64,000 nt of DNA, from NCBI RefSeq assembly GCF_026153355.1, contig NZ_CP110636.1:682001-746000 (forward strand), in the 5' to 3' direction. Positions 30,951 to 39,344 of the stretch are shown here, piece after piece. The stretch's first letter is position 1. Every line of letters starts with the position of its first letter. The position numbers and the translations under genes were made by a program. This stretch comes from Streptomyces endophytica. GTDB taxonomy: Bacteria > Actinomycetota > Actinomycetes > Streptomycetales > Streptomycetaceae. The notes under the pieces are model-generated. The model did not search any database. It was not told the origin of the DNA and saw nothing but the letters and a program-made list of their open reading frames with translations.

Positions 30951-31910
30951 CTATGTGGCCACCGGCAGCGGCGGGTCGTGCCGGGCGAGCCAGGCGCGGT
31001 AGGCGTCGCTCGCCCAGGCGATCTCCATGTACGCGGCGGTCAGGTCGGCGAACAGCTCGTCCGGGGTGCCGGCCGGGGTGCCGTCCTGGCGGCAGGCCAT
31101 GAAGAGCCGGACCGCCAGCGGGTCGCCGTACAGGGGGCGGATGGCCATGCCGTGCCGGGAGCGGGCGGTCGGCTGGCAGGGGGTGACCACCTCGCCGGCC
31201 GTGACCAGGTCCACGGCGGTGAGGTAATCGCCGTGCACGACCCGGGGGTTGATTCCGGCCGCCGCCCATATACGGCGCAAACCGGCCCATTCGCCGTCCA
31301 CCGTCGGGTCGACCATCCACTGGTCCTCGGCGAGGTCGGCGACCCGAACGACGTCCTGCGCGGCCGCCGGATGACTGTCGGCCAGGGCGATGAACTGCGG
31401 CTCGCGGGCGATGAGTTCGTGCGCGACCAGACCGTCCGGGACACGCAGCGGGGCACCCTCGACCTCGTGCACGAACGCGGCGTCGAGCTGGCCCGTGACG
31501 ACCATGTGCAGCAGGGCGTTGGCGGACACATCGGTACGTATGGTCGTGTCCGTTTCGGGCAGCCGGACCCGTAGCCGGCGCAGCCAGCCGGCGACCGCGG
31601 GGCTGTTGGTGCTGCCGATGTGCAGCCGGGCGCCCTGTGCGCGGTGCGAGACCGATGCGACCTCGTCGACAAGCGCCCGCATTTCGGCCACTATCGGCCG
31701 GGCCCGGCACAGCACCGCATGGCCCAGCGGGGTGGGCCGGCTGCCGGTCGGTTCGCGGAAGAAGAGCTGGCCACCGAGGGCCTTCTCGATGCGGTGGAGC
31801 TGTGTCGTCAAGGAGGGCTGGGTCATGCCGAGTTGCCGGGCCGCCTTGCGTACGCTGCCGGAGTCCGCGATGGCGCACAGTGCGCGAAGATGCCGTACCT
31901 CTAGCTCCAC
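30951..31910 (-). CDS. LysR-type regulator of the adjacent snapalysin gene
   Basis: A 319-residue LysR protein: N-terminal HTH with LRALCAIADSGSVRKAARQL and MTQPSLTTQLHRIEKAL, then a substrate-binding-like domain. I start at GTG 31910 because the family begins with ELEVRHLRAL; longer starts add unrelated residues. It is divergent from a snapalysin gene, the arrangement known for the small neutral protease regulators of S. lividans and S. coelicolor, where the LysR protein activates protease expression. The 218-base gap should hold its binding site. Confidence 0.92.
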   Translation of the reverse strand: MELEVRHLRALCAIADSGSVRKAARQLGMTQPSLTTQLHRIEKALGGQLFFREPTGSRPTPLGHAVLCRARPIVAEMRALVDEVASVSHRAQGARLHIGSTNSPAVAGWLRRLRVRLPETDTTIRTDVSANALLHMVVTGQLDAAFVHEVEGAPLRVPDGLVAHELIAREPQFIALADSHPAAAQDVVRVADLAEDQWMVDPTVDGEWAGLRRIWAAAGINPRVVHGDYLTAVDLVTAGEVVTPCQPTARSRHGMAIRPLYGDPLAVRLFMACRQDGTPAGTPDELFADLTAAYMEIAWASDAYRAWLARHDPPLPVAT

Positions 31911-32066
31911 GCCGGGAGCATAACGACGAGAGCATCCGTCACACCAGGCTCTCAAACCCGCCGGAACTCGACTTTTTCGCGAGGGTATTGGGCCAAGCTA
32001 TCCCCACCTAACATCTCCGCCTTGCGGGTGAAGTCCGTCCAGACTCAACGGCACCAAGAAATCCGC

Positions 32067-32107
32067 AGGGCCCCGGTCGCCGCCCCACACGGCGACCGTA
32101 CGGCCCT
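32067..32107 (+). promoter_or_regulatory. Leader hairpin upstream of snapalysin gene
   Basis: Inner stem GGTCGCCG/CGGCGACC (about 32075-32082 and 32090-32097) nested in outer arms AGGGCC and GGCCCT. It ends about 22 bases before the start codon and just before the Shine-Dalgarno. It may stabilise the mRNA or limit ribosome access. Confidence 0.6.
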
Positions 32108-32128
32108 CGGAGATGAAGGAGCCCCCAC

Positions 32129-32797
32129 ATGAGATCTCCCAAGACGGCGCTGTCGGCGGCGCTCGGTCTGGGCCTCGCTGCCGCGCTCGCAGCCGCGGCG
32201 CCGGTTTCGGCAGCTTCCCCCTCCTCCACCCACTCCTCCCACCTCAGCACCCCGGCCTCGATCGCCGCCTACAACGGCTCGGCGGCCGAGAAGGCGGACA
32301 CCAAGGCATTCTTCGAGGCCGTGATGAAGTCGGCACGGGCCAAGCTCAAGGCCCACCCGCACGCGGAATCGGTCACCGTGACCTATGACGCGAGTGCCGC
32401 ACCGACCTTCAAGAGCCAGATAGCCGAGACCGCGTCGATCTGGAACAGCGCCGTCAAGAACGTGCAGCTGCAGGAGGGCAGCGGCGGCGACTTCCAGTAC
32501 CGCGAGGGCAACGACCCGCGGGGGTCGTACGCCAGCACCGACGGCCACGGCAAGGGCTATGTGTTCCTGGACTACCAGCAGAACCAGGAGTACAACTCCA
32601 CCCGCGTGGCCGCCCACGAGACCGGCCATGTGCTGGGCCTGCCGGACCACTACGAGGGTCCGTGCAGCGAGCTGATGTCCGGCGGCGGCCCCGGCACGTC
32701 CTGCCAGAACACCCAGCCGGACGCGAACGAGCGCGCCCAGGTGGAGCAGCTGTGGGCCAACGGCCTGGCGGGCGTCCACTTCGGCAAGGCCTCCTGA
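32129..32797 (+). CDS. snpA: Snapalysin, secreted small neutral metalloprotease (M7)
   Basis: A 222-residue precursor. A signal peptide of about 29 residues (positive MRSPK, hydrophobic core, cut near VSAAS) is followed by a propeptide and a mature protease of about 15 kDa. The zinc site is [12 protein letters not shown], the short HExxHxxGxxD of M7 snapalysins, with two Cys pairs typical of the family near the C-terminus. ATG 32129 follows GAAGGAG. It is divergent from its likely LysR activator and ends before a clear intrinsic terminator. Confidence 0.95.
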   Translation: MRSPKTALSAALGLGLAAALAAAAPVSAASPSSTHSSHLSTPASIAAYNGSAAEKADTKAFFEAVMKSARAKLKAHPHAESVTVTYDASAAPTFKSQIAETASIWNSAVKNVQLQEGSGGDFQYREGNDPRGSYASTDGHGKGYVFLDYQQNQEYNSTRVAAHETGHVLGLPDHYEGPCSELMSGGGPGTSCQNTQPDANERAQVEQLWANGLAGVHFGKAS

Positions 32798-32949
32798 CGC
32801 CGCCTCGCACCACGAGTTCGGCGGTGGCCGGCGGACCGTACCGTGCTCACGATGGACGGTCCGCGCACCCGGCCTGGGGCTGACGAGTACCGGAACCTGG
32901 CGGCCGGCCCTCGTATCCCCACCAGCCCTCGCAGTTCCTGCGCCGCCCG

Positions 32950-32985
32950 TGCGGTGGGGCTCTTCCTGAGCCCCACCGCATTTTT
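32950..32985 (+). terminator. Intrinsic terminator downstream of snpA
   Basis: A perfect 12-bp stem TGCGGTGGGGCT / AGCCCCACCGCA, 7-base loop, then TTTTT. It is the most classical rho-independent terminator in the window, 153 bases after the stop. The DNA between 32798 and 32949 shows no gene. Confidence 0.9.
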
Positions 32986-33129
32986 CGTGCCCGGGCCCCG
33001 CCGCGGTCACCCGGTCCTTCCTCCGCGCCCACCCCGCCCACCGCCACCCCGCCGGTCACCGGGCACTGCCCCCGCCCCCGCCAGGGCACCGGCCGGCGGG
33101 CTCGCCCCCGTCGATCGCATGGTCCTCAT

Positions 33130-33159
33130 TTGACACCCACAAACATGGGATGTTCCCAT
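33130..33159 (+). promoter_or_regulatory. Candidate promoter and operator of the GntR-MFS operon
   Basis: TTGACA (33130-33135) lies just upstream of the perfect dyad ATGGGA-TGT-TCCCAT (33145-33159). The core TGG-N7-CCA resembles sites of FadR/FCD-type GntR proteins, so autoregulation is plausible. The rest of 32986-33129 holds no gene. Confidence 0.55.
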
Positions 33160-33214
33160 CACCGGTGGAATGGGGCCGGACCGCGCTCCGGTCGTGAGGG
33201 GAAGGACGCCGTCG

Positions 33215-33943
33215 ATGCCGCTGCGCAGCACCGCCCGGACGAACCTGGTGGACCTGGTCATCGAGCAGATGGAGGGCCTGATCGCCGGCGGCGAGTGGCC
33301 GGTCGGGACGAAGATCCCCGCCGAGCCCGTGCTCGTCGAGCAGCTCGACGTGGGACGCAACACCGTCCGCGAGGCGGTGCGCGCCCTGGTCCACACCGGG
33401 ATGCTGGAGCCGCGCCAGGGCGACGGGACCTACGTCCGCGCCAGCAGCGGCTTCGGCGCCGCCGTACAGCGCCGGCTGCGGCGGGCCGGCGACCTGGAGA
33501 CGTTCGAGGTGCGCGCCTCGCTGGAGCGGGACGCCGCGCGGTACGCCGCACTGCGCCGCACCGACGAGGACCTCGCCGCGCTGCGCGCCGCCCTCGCCGA
33601 GCGCGACCGGGCCTGGCGCGGCGGCGACCTGCCCGCCTTCATCGACGCGGACCTGGACTTCCACCGCACCATCGCCGCCGCGGCCCACAACAGCGTCCTC
33701 GCCGACCTCTACGACCACCTCAGCGACGCCCTGCGGGCCACGCTCCAGTCGGTCGTCGGCGCCCCGGTCCCCGATTCCGTCCGCAACCAGTACGACGCGC
33801 ACGAGGCCATCGTCGACGCCATCGAAGCGGGCGACGCGGAGGCCGCCGAGCGGGCGGCGCTGGCGCATCTGAGCGAGGGCATGGCGGCCCTGCGCGACGG
33901 CACCGGCGCGGGCCCGGACCGCACGGAGGACGCCCCGCAGTGA
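33215..33943 (+). CDS. GntR-family regulator (FadR/FCD type)
   Basis: A 242-residue regulator. The N-terminal winged helix shows GEWPVGTKIPAEPVLVEQL and GRNTVREAVRALVHTGML; the all-helical FCD ligand domain carries the metal-binding pattern D.DFHRTI and a later His. FCD regulators usually bind small carboxylates or amino acids. ATG 33215 follows GAGGGGAAGG. Its stop overlaps the start of the MFS gene (GTGA), so it probably controls that exporter. Confidence 0.93.
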   Translation: MPLRSTARTNLVDLVIEQMEGLIAGGEWPVGTKIPAEPVLVEQLDVGRNTVREAVRALVHTGMLEPRQGDGTYVRASSGFGAAVQRRLRRAGDLETFEVRASLERDAARYAALRRTDEDLAALRAALAERDRAWRGGDLPAFIDADLDFHRTIAAAAHNSVLADLYDHLSDALRATLQSVVGAPVPDSVRNQYDAHEAIVDAIEAGDAEAAERAALAHLSEGMAALRDGTGAGPDRTEDAPQ

Positions 33944-35189
33944 CCACCGACCGGACCGCCACCCGCACCGCCCCGGCGCCGCCCGCGCCGCCGGCCGCGG
34001 GCCCCGGAGCCACCGGCCGCCGCGCCCTCCACCTCGGTGCCGGCGTCGTCCTGCTGGCGCTGAACCTGCGTCCCGCGCTGGTCGCGGTCTCCCCGCTCGC
34101 CGGCACGATCCGGGACGACAGCGGGATGTCGGCCGCCGCGACGAGCCTGCTCACCGCGCTGCCGCTGCTCTGCTTCGGGCTGCTGGCCCCGGTCGCGCCG
34201 CGGCTGGGGCGCCGGTTCGGCATGGAGCGGTCGCTGCTCGGCACGATGGCGCTGATCTGCCTGGGGACCGCGTTGCGACTGCTGGACTCGGTGGTGGCGC
34301 TGTTCGCCGGGACAGTCGTGATCGGGGCCGGGATCGCGGTGGCCAACGTCCTGCTGCCGGCCTGATCAAGCGGGACTTCCCGGCCCGGGCCGGGCTGATG
34401 ACCGGTCTGTACTCGATGTCGCTCTTCGGCGGCGCGGCGCTCGCGGCCGGTGTCACGGTCCCGGTCCAGCACGCCGCCGGCCTGAACTGGCAGGCGACGC
34501 TGGGGTGTTGGGGCGCGCTCGCGCTGGTCGCCCTGGTCTGCTGGCTGCCGCAGGTGCGCAGCCGTACCCGGGTGACGGCGGCCGCGGCCCGGGAGGCCGC
34601 CCGGCCGGTGCGCGGACTGTGGCGCTCCGCGCTGGCCTGGCAGGTCACCGCGTACATGGGCCTGCAGTCGCTGAGTTACTACGCGGCCGCCGCCTGGCTG
34701 CCGACGATCCTCACCGACGCCGGGACGAGCGCGGGCGACGCCGGCTGGATGCTGTCGTTCTCCTCGCTGCTGGGCATCGCGGGGTCGTTCCTCGCGCCGG
34801 TGATCGTCGGCCGCCGGCTGTCGGCCGGCACGCTGGCCACCCTGGGCGCGCTGCTGTGCGCGGCGGCGTTCACCGGCGTGCTGACCGCGCCGGTCGGCGG
34901 GGCGTACGTCTGGATGGTGCTGCTGGGGCTCGGCCAGGGCGCGGCGATCAGCCTGGCGCTGCTGTTCATCGTCCAGCGGGCCCCGGACGCCCGGCACACC
35001 GCCCAGCTCTCCAGCATGGCGCAGTGCTTCGGCTACGTGCTCGCCGCCACCGGCCCGGCCGTCCTGGGCGCCGTACACGACGCCTCCGGCAGCTGGACGG
35101 TCCCGCTGACGGTCCTGCTGGCCCTGCTGCTCCCGCAGATCGCGGCCGCCTGGGGCGCGGCCCGGCACCGGTACGTGGCGGGGCACTGA
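33940..35189 (+). CDS. MFS transporter, CynX/NimT type (frame broken near 34360)
   Basis: About 416 residues after repair, with about 12 hydrophobic segments. The first segment LALNLRPALVAVSPLAGTIRDD is typical of the CynX/NimT (cyanate/nitroimidazole) branch of the major facilitator superfamily. The frame closes at VLLPA; one G restored in CCGGCC gives LPGLIKRDFPARAGLMTGLYSMS and joins the second half. GTGA overlap with the GntR gene suggests translational coupling and ligand-responsive control. Substrate unknown. Confidence 0.88.
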
Positions 35190-35218
35190 ACGGGGCCCGC
35201 GGAACTCGCCGCCGAATC

Positions 35219-35290
35219 CCGTAGGGGATGCGAGCGCCCCCTACGGGGCCACAACGGGGCGGGGCGGGAGGGTATTCCCGTGGCCGACGG
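35219..35290. repeat. Interspersed intergenic repeat, family B, copy 1
   Basis: Contains GCGCCCCCTACGGGGCC, then CAACGGGG, then GGGAGGGTATTCCCGTGGCC. The same string occurs in reverse at 51906-51966. A local hairpin CCCGTAGGGG / CCCCTACGGG is present. Lies between convergent MFS and CorA genes, so it may also act in termination. Confidence 0.8.
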
Positions 35291-35387
35291 GCGGGGCGGC
35301 GCGGCAAGGTTTTCCCGTGGCCGGGGATGACCAGCGGGGCGCGGTCCGGGGGCGCGCTGCCGGGGATGCCTGCCCCGGGCGCCCCGG

Positions 35388-36479
35388 TTAGAGCCACCCG
35401 TTTCGTTTGAACCCGCGGTGGATCCCCCAGCAGATGACCACGGTCAGGGCCATCACCAGCGGATAGCCGAACGTCCAGTGCTTTTCCGGCATGTACTCGA
35501 AGTTCATGCCGTAGATGCCGCAGACCATGGTCGGTACGGCGAGGATGGCGACCCAGGCGCTGATCTTGCGCATGTCCTCGTTCTGCGCGACGGTGACCTG
35601 GGCGAGATGGGCCTGGAGTATGGAGTTGAGCAGTTCGTCGAAGGCCGTGATCTGCTCGGTGACCCGGGCGAGGTGGTCGGCGACGTCCCGGAAGTACGTC
35701 TTGATCTGCGGGTCGACCTCCCGCATCGGGCGGGACGCCAGCTCCCGCATCGGCCGGTCCAACGGGGCCACCGCGCGCTTGAGTTCCAGCAGCTCGCGCT
35801 TGAGCTGGTAGATCCGGCCGGCGCCGCCGCTGCCGCGTTCCGAGAAGACCTCGCTCTCGACGTCGTCGATGTCGTCCTGGACGGCGGCCGTGACGTCGAG
35901 GTAGTCGTCCACGACGAGGTCGGCGACGGCGTGCAGGACGACGGACGGGCCGAGCGCCAACTGCTCGGGCACCCGCTCCAGTTGCTCGCGCAGCGGCCCG
36001 AGCGAGCCGTGCCCGCCGTGCCGGACGGTGATCACGAAGTCGATGCCGGTGAAGACCATGATCTCGCCGGTCTCCACCACCTCGCTGCTGTCGGTGAGCC
36101 GGTCGTGCTCGACGTAGCGGACCGTCTTCAGCACGGTGAACAGCGAGTCGTCGTAGTGCTCCAGCTTGGGGCGCTGGTGGGCGTACACGGCGTCCTCGAC
36201 GGCGAGCGGATGCAGCCCGAACAGGTCGACAATTCCGGCGAATTCCTTCTCGGAGGGCTCATGCAGCCCGATCCAGACGAATCCCCTGCCGGACTCCCGT
36301 ACCCGGCGTATCGCCACATCGGCCGGCTGGTTGCCGTCCTGCCGCACGCCGTCGACGTACACCGCGCAGTTGACCACCGCGGTGCCCAACGGCGAGCGCG
36401 CGGGGTGGCTGAGGTCCACCCCGCGCGTACGCGGCTGCGGCAGCCGGACGGCCTTGCGGAGGTTGCTGATCATCGACAC
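35388..36479 (-). CDS. corA: CorA-family magnesium/cobalt transporter
   Basis: A 363-residue channel protein. A large cytoplasmic N-terminal domain is followed by two C-terminal transmembrane helices; the ion-selectivity motif is in VCGIYGMNFEYMPE (YGMNF). The end GFKRNGWL is basic as expected. Pentameric import of Mg2+ is the family function. The start is uncertain: GTG 36479 (VSMISNLRK) and ATG 36473 are both weakly supported. Convergent with the CynX-type MFS gene. Confidence 0.93.
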   Translation of the reverse strand: MSMISNLRKAVRLPQPRTRGVDLSHPARSPLGTAVVNCAVYVDGVRQDGNQPADVAIRRVRESGRGFVWIGLHEPSEKEFAGIVDLFGLHPLAVEDAVYAHQRPKLEHYDDSLFTVLKTVRYVEHDRLTDSSEVVETGEIMVFTGIDFVITVRHGGHGSLGPLREQLERVPEQLALGPSVVLHAVADLVVDDYLDVTAAVQDDIDDVESEVFSERGSGGAGRIYQLKRELLELKRAVAPLDRPMRELASRPMREVDPQIKTYFRDVADHLARVTEQITAFDELLNSILQAHLAQVTVAQNEDMRKISAWVAILAVPTMVCGIYGMNFEYMPEKHWTFGYPLVMALTVVICWGIHRGFKRNGWL

Positions 36480-36569
36480 CCGGCCAGTATGGCCTGCGGG
36501 CGCCGGCGAACGGTATGCCAAAGCGGGTGTTTTTGCTCCCCGCGGACGCCGCCCCCGGGCCGTGCGTCG

Positions 36570-38091
36570 TCAGGAGACCGGGACCGGCTGCGGGCGCTCC
36601 TCCGCCGCGGGCTCCGGTGCGTCCTGCGGCTCCGCCTGCGGGGTGCGGGCCCGGCGCGGGAGCAGGAACAGCAGGGCCAGGACGAGGACCAGGCCGGCCG
36701 CGACCCACCACAGGGCGTGGGTGGTGGCCGCGATGAACGCGGGGTGCGCGGCACCGGGCGCGGCCGCACCGCCGGACTCCCCGTCCCGCCGACGACCCCG
36801 AAGAACGCCACCGACGAGAGCCCCAGGCCGAGCGCCATGCCCAGTTGGCCCGTGGTGTTGAAGATGCCGGACGCCGAACCGGAGTGCGCGGCCGGCACCT
36901 CGGAGATCGCCACGTCGGTGACCGGCGCGACGATCAGGCCCATGCCGGCGCCCATCAGCAGCATCGCCGGCGCCATCTGCCAGGACGTGAGGGCGGTGCC
37001 GTAGTGGTCGGCCTCCCAGATGTAGAGCAGGGCGCCGGACAGCATGATCAGCGCGCCGGCCTGCAGGACCGCGCGGCCGAAGCGCGGCACCAGCTTCTGC
37101 ACCGACATCCCGGCCGCGACCGAGCAGGCGAGCGAGAACGGCACCCCGGTCAGCCCGGCGTGCAGCGGGCCCCAGCCCAGCCCCAGTTGCATGAAGAGCG
37201 TCCAGATCAGGAAGAACAGGCCGCTGACCGCGCCGAAGGTGAGCTGGACGGCGGCGCCCGCCGCGAAGGACCGCACCCGGAAGAGGGAGAGTTCGACGAG
37301 CGGTGAGCCGTCCTTGCGGGCCTTGGCGCGCTCGTAGCGGACGAAGGCGGCCAGGACGAGCGGGGCGGCGCCCATCGAGACGAAGCCCCACAGCGGCCAG
37401 CCGGACTCCCGGCCTGGGTGAGCGGGTAGAGCAGCATCAGCAGGCCGACGGTGGCGAGGGCGGTGCCGACCAGGTCGAGGCGGAGCGCGCCCGGGGAGCG
37501 GGACTCGGTGATGAAGCGGCGGCCGAGCAGGATGCCGGCGACGCCGACCGGGAGGTTGATCAGGAAGATCGGGCGCCATTCCAGGCCGAAGAGGTCGCCC
37601 TGGGTGAGCAGCGCGCCGATCAGCGGCCCGCAGACCGCGCCCAGGCCGATCACCGCGCCGAACATCCCGAAGACCTTGCCGCGTTCGTGCGCGGGGAAGG
37701 TGACGTGGATGATCGCGAGCACCTGCGGCACCATCAGCGCGGCCATCGCGCCCTGGAGCACCCGTGCGCCGATCAGCATGCCCGGGCCGGCGGCGCAGCC
37801 GCACAGCGCGGACGCGAGCGTGAAGCCGGCCATGCCGAGCAGGAACAGCCGCTTGCGGCCGTGGATGTCGCCGAGCCGGCCGCCGGTGATCAGACCGAGC
37901 GCGAACGCCAGGGCGTAGCCGGCGGTCACCCACTGCAGGGCGCTGAAGGTGGCGCCGGTGTCCTGCTGGATGCTCGGCAGCGCGATGTTGACGATGGTCG
38001 CGTCGACCAGGTCCATGAAGGCGGCCGTGAGGACGATGGCGAGCGCGGTCCAGCGTCTGCGGTCGGGCGCGGCGGGGACGGGCGTGGGCAT
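36570..38091 (-). CDS. MFS drug/metabolite exporter, DHA2 (14-helix) family (frame broken near 36780 and 37409)
   Basis: About 507 residues after repair. Family signs are FMDLVDATIVNIALPSI in helix 1, GGRLGDIHGRKRLFLLG as motif A, and VCGPLIGALL as the antiporter motif C. Both breaks fall in the same local context, a run of Gs before AGTCCGG, each one G short. Repaired, they give QAGESGWPLWG and GGTGESGGAAAPGAA. The start ATG 38091 faces a WYL regulator across an operator-like dyad, so drug- or metabolite-induced control is likely. Confidence 0.88.
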
Positions 38092-38173
38092 GGCGTACTC
38101 CGGGTCCGTGGTCGGTGGTGCGGGCGTCCGCGAGCGGTGGTGCGTGGACGTCTTCGACGACACTAGGGCCGAT

Positions 38174-38194
38174 GTAGGACAGAGCCCGTCCTAC
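38174..38194. promoter_or_regulatory. Operator dyad between MFS exporter and WYL regulator
   Basis: A perfect inverted repeat GTAGGAC-N7-GTCCTAC centred in the 124-base divergent gap. The regulator encoded at 38216 is the natural candidate to bind it and control both genes. Confidence 0.7.
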
Positions 38195-38215
38195 TACCTC
38201 CGGCATCATCGGGGC

Positions 38216-39247
38216 ATGAGTGAGACATCGGCACGTCTGCTGAATCTGCTGTCCCTGCTGCAGACCCCACGCGAATGGCCCGGGCCGGAGCTGGCGGAGC
38301 GGCTGGGGGTGACCTCCCGTACGATCCGGCGGGACGTCGAGCGGCTGCGGGACCTGGGGTATCCGGTGCACGCCACGATGGGTGCGGTGGGCGGGTACCG
38401 GCTGGCGGCGGGGACCGCGATGCCGCCGCTGCTGCTGGACGACGAGGAGGCGGTGGCCATCGCGGTGGGCCTGCGGTCGGCGGCCGGCCACACCATCGCG
38501 GGCATCGAGGAGGCGTCCGTACGGGCGCTGGCCAAGCTGGAGCAGGTGCTGCCGGCCCGGCTGCGGCGCCGGGTGGGCACGCTGGGCACGGCCACCGTCC
38601 CGATGCCGGCCGGGGACGGTCCGACTGTCGATCCGGAGCATCTGACGGTGCTCGCCGCGGCGATCGCCAACCACGAGCGGCTGCGCTTCGCCTACCGGGC
38701 GGGCGCCGGGGAGCGGAGCAAGCGCCTGGTGGAGCCGCACCGGCTGGTGGCGGCGGGCCGGCGCTGGTACCTGGTCGCGTACGACAACGACCGGGAGGAC
38801 TGGCGGATCTTCCGGGTGGACCGGCTGAGCGAGCCGTTCGCCACCGGCGTGCGGACCCCGCCGCGCGAGCTGCCGGCCGCCGACGCGGGGGCGTACGTGC
38901 GGGAGCGGATGCAGGGGATGGCCCCGGCGCACCGGGCGGTGGCCACGGTGTACGCACCGGCCGGGGAGGTGACCGCGCGGCTGGGCGGGCCGGCGGCGGG
39001 CGAGGTCGTGCCGCTGGACGAGGGGTCGTGCCGCTGGCACAGCGCGCCCGATTCGCTGGAGTGGCTGGCGATGCGGCTGGCGCTGCTGGGGTGCCCGTTC
39101 ACGGTGCACGAACCGGCGGAGCTGTCCGCGTTCCTGCGGGCGATGGGCGAGCGGGTGAGCCGGTCGGTGGACGGGGACGGGCCGGACGGCGCCCCGGGGG
39201 ACGGGAGCGCCGCGGGCGGGAACCCGGCGGACGGGGGCGCGGCGTGA
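38216..39247 (+). CDS. YafY-type HTH and WYL-domain regulator
   Basis: A 343-residue regulator. The N-terminal HTH_11 domain contains WPGPELAERLGVTSRTIRRD. A WYL domain follows (ERLRFAYRAGAGE, RRWYLVAYDNDREDWRIFRV, where WYL is literally present) and a WCX-type C-terminal extension. WYL domains sense ligands such as nucleic-acid pieces or nucleotides. A Gly/Ala/Asp-rich tail of about 25 residues is added. Divergent from the DHA2 exporter. Confidence 0.92.
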   Translation: MSETSARLLNLLSLLQTPREWPGPELAERLGVTSRTIRRDVERLRDLGYPVHATMGAVGGYRLAAGTAMPPLLLDDEEAVAIAVGLRSAAGHTIAGIEEASVRALAKLEQVLPARLRRRVGTLGTATVPMPAGDGPTVDPEHLTVLAAAIANHERLRFAYRAGAGERSKRLVEPHRLVAAGRRWYLVAYDNDREDWRIFRVDRLSEPFATGVRTPPRELPAADAGAYVRERMQGMAPAHRAVATVYAPAGEVTARLGGPAAGEVVPLDEGSCRWHSAPDSLEWLAMRLALLGCPFTVHEPAELSAFLRAMGERVSRSVDGDGPDGAPGDGSAAGGNPADGGAA

Positions 39248-39266
39248 GGGGATACGCTGGGGCGGA

Positions 39267-39283
39267 ATACCCTAGGGGGGTAT
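39267..39283 (+). promoter_or_regulatory. CsoR-type copper operator upstream of copA
   Basis: ATACCCTAGGGGGGTAT is a near-perfect dyad of the ATACCC...GGGTAT class bound by actinobacterial CsoR. It lies 61 bases before the copA start and implies copper-induced expression. csoR itself is not in the window. Confidence 0.85.
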
Positions 39284-39344
39284 AACGTTCGGTACGGGGA
39301 ACGCGCAGGCGTGGTACGCAGTCGCAGCACACCGAGGAGCAGCT

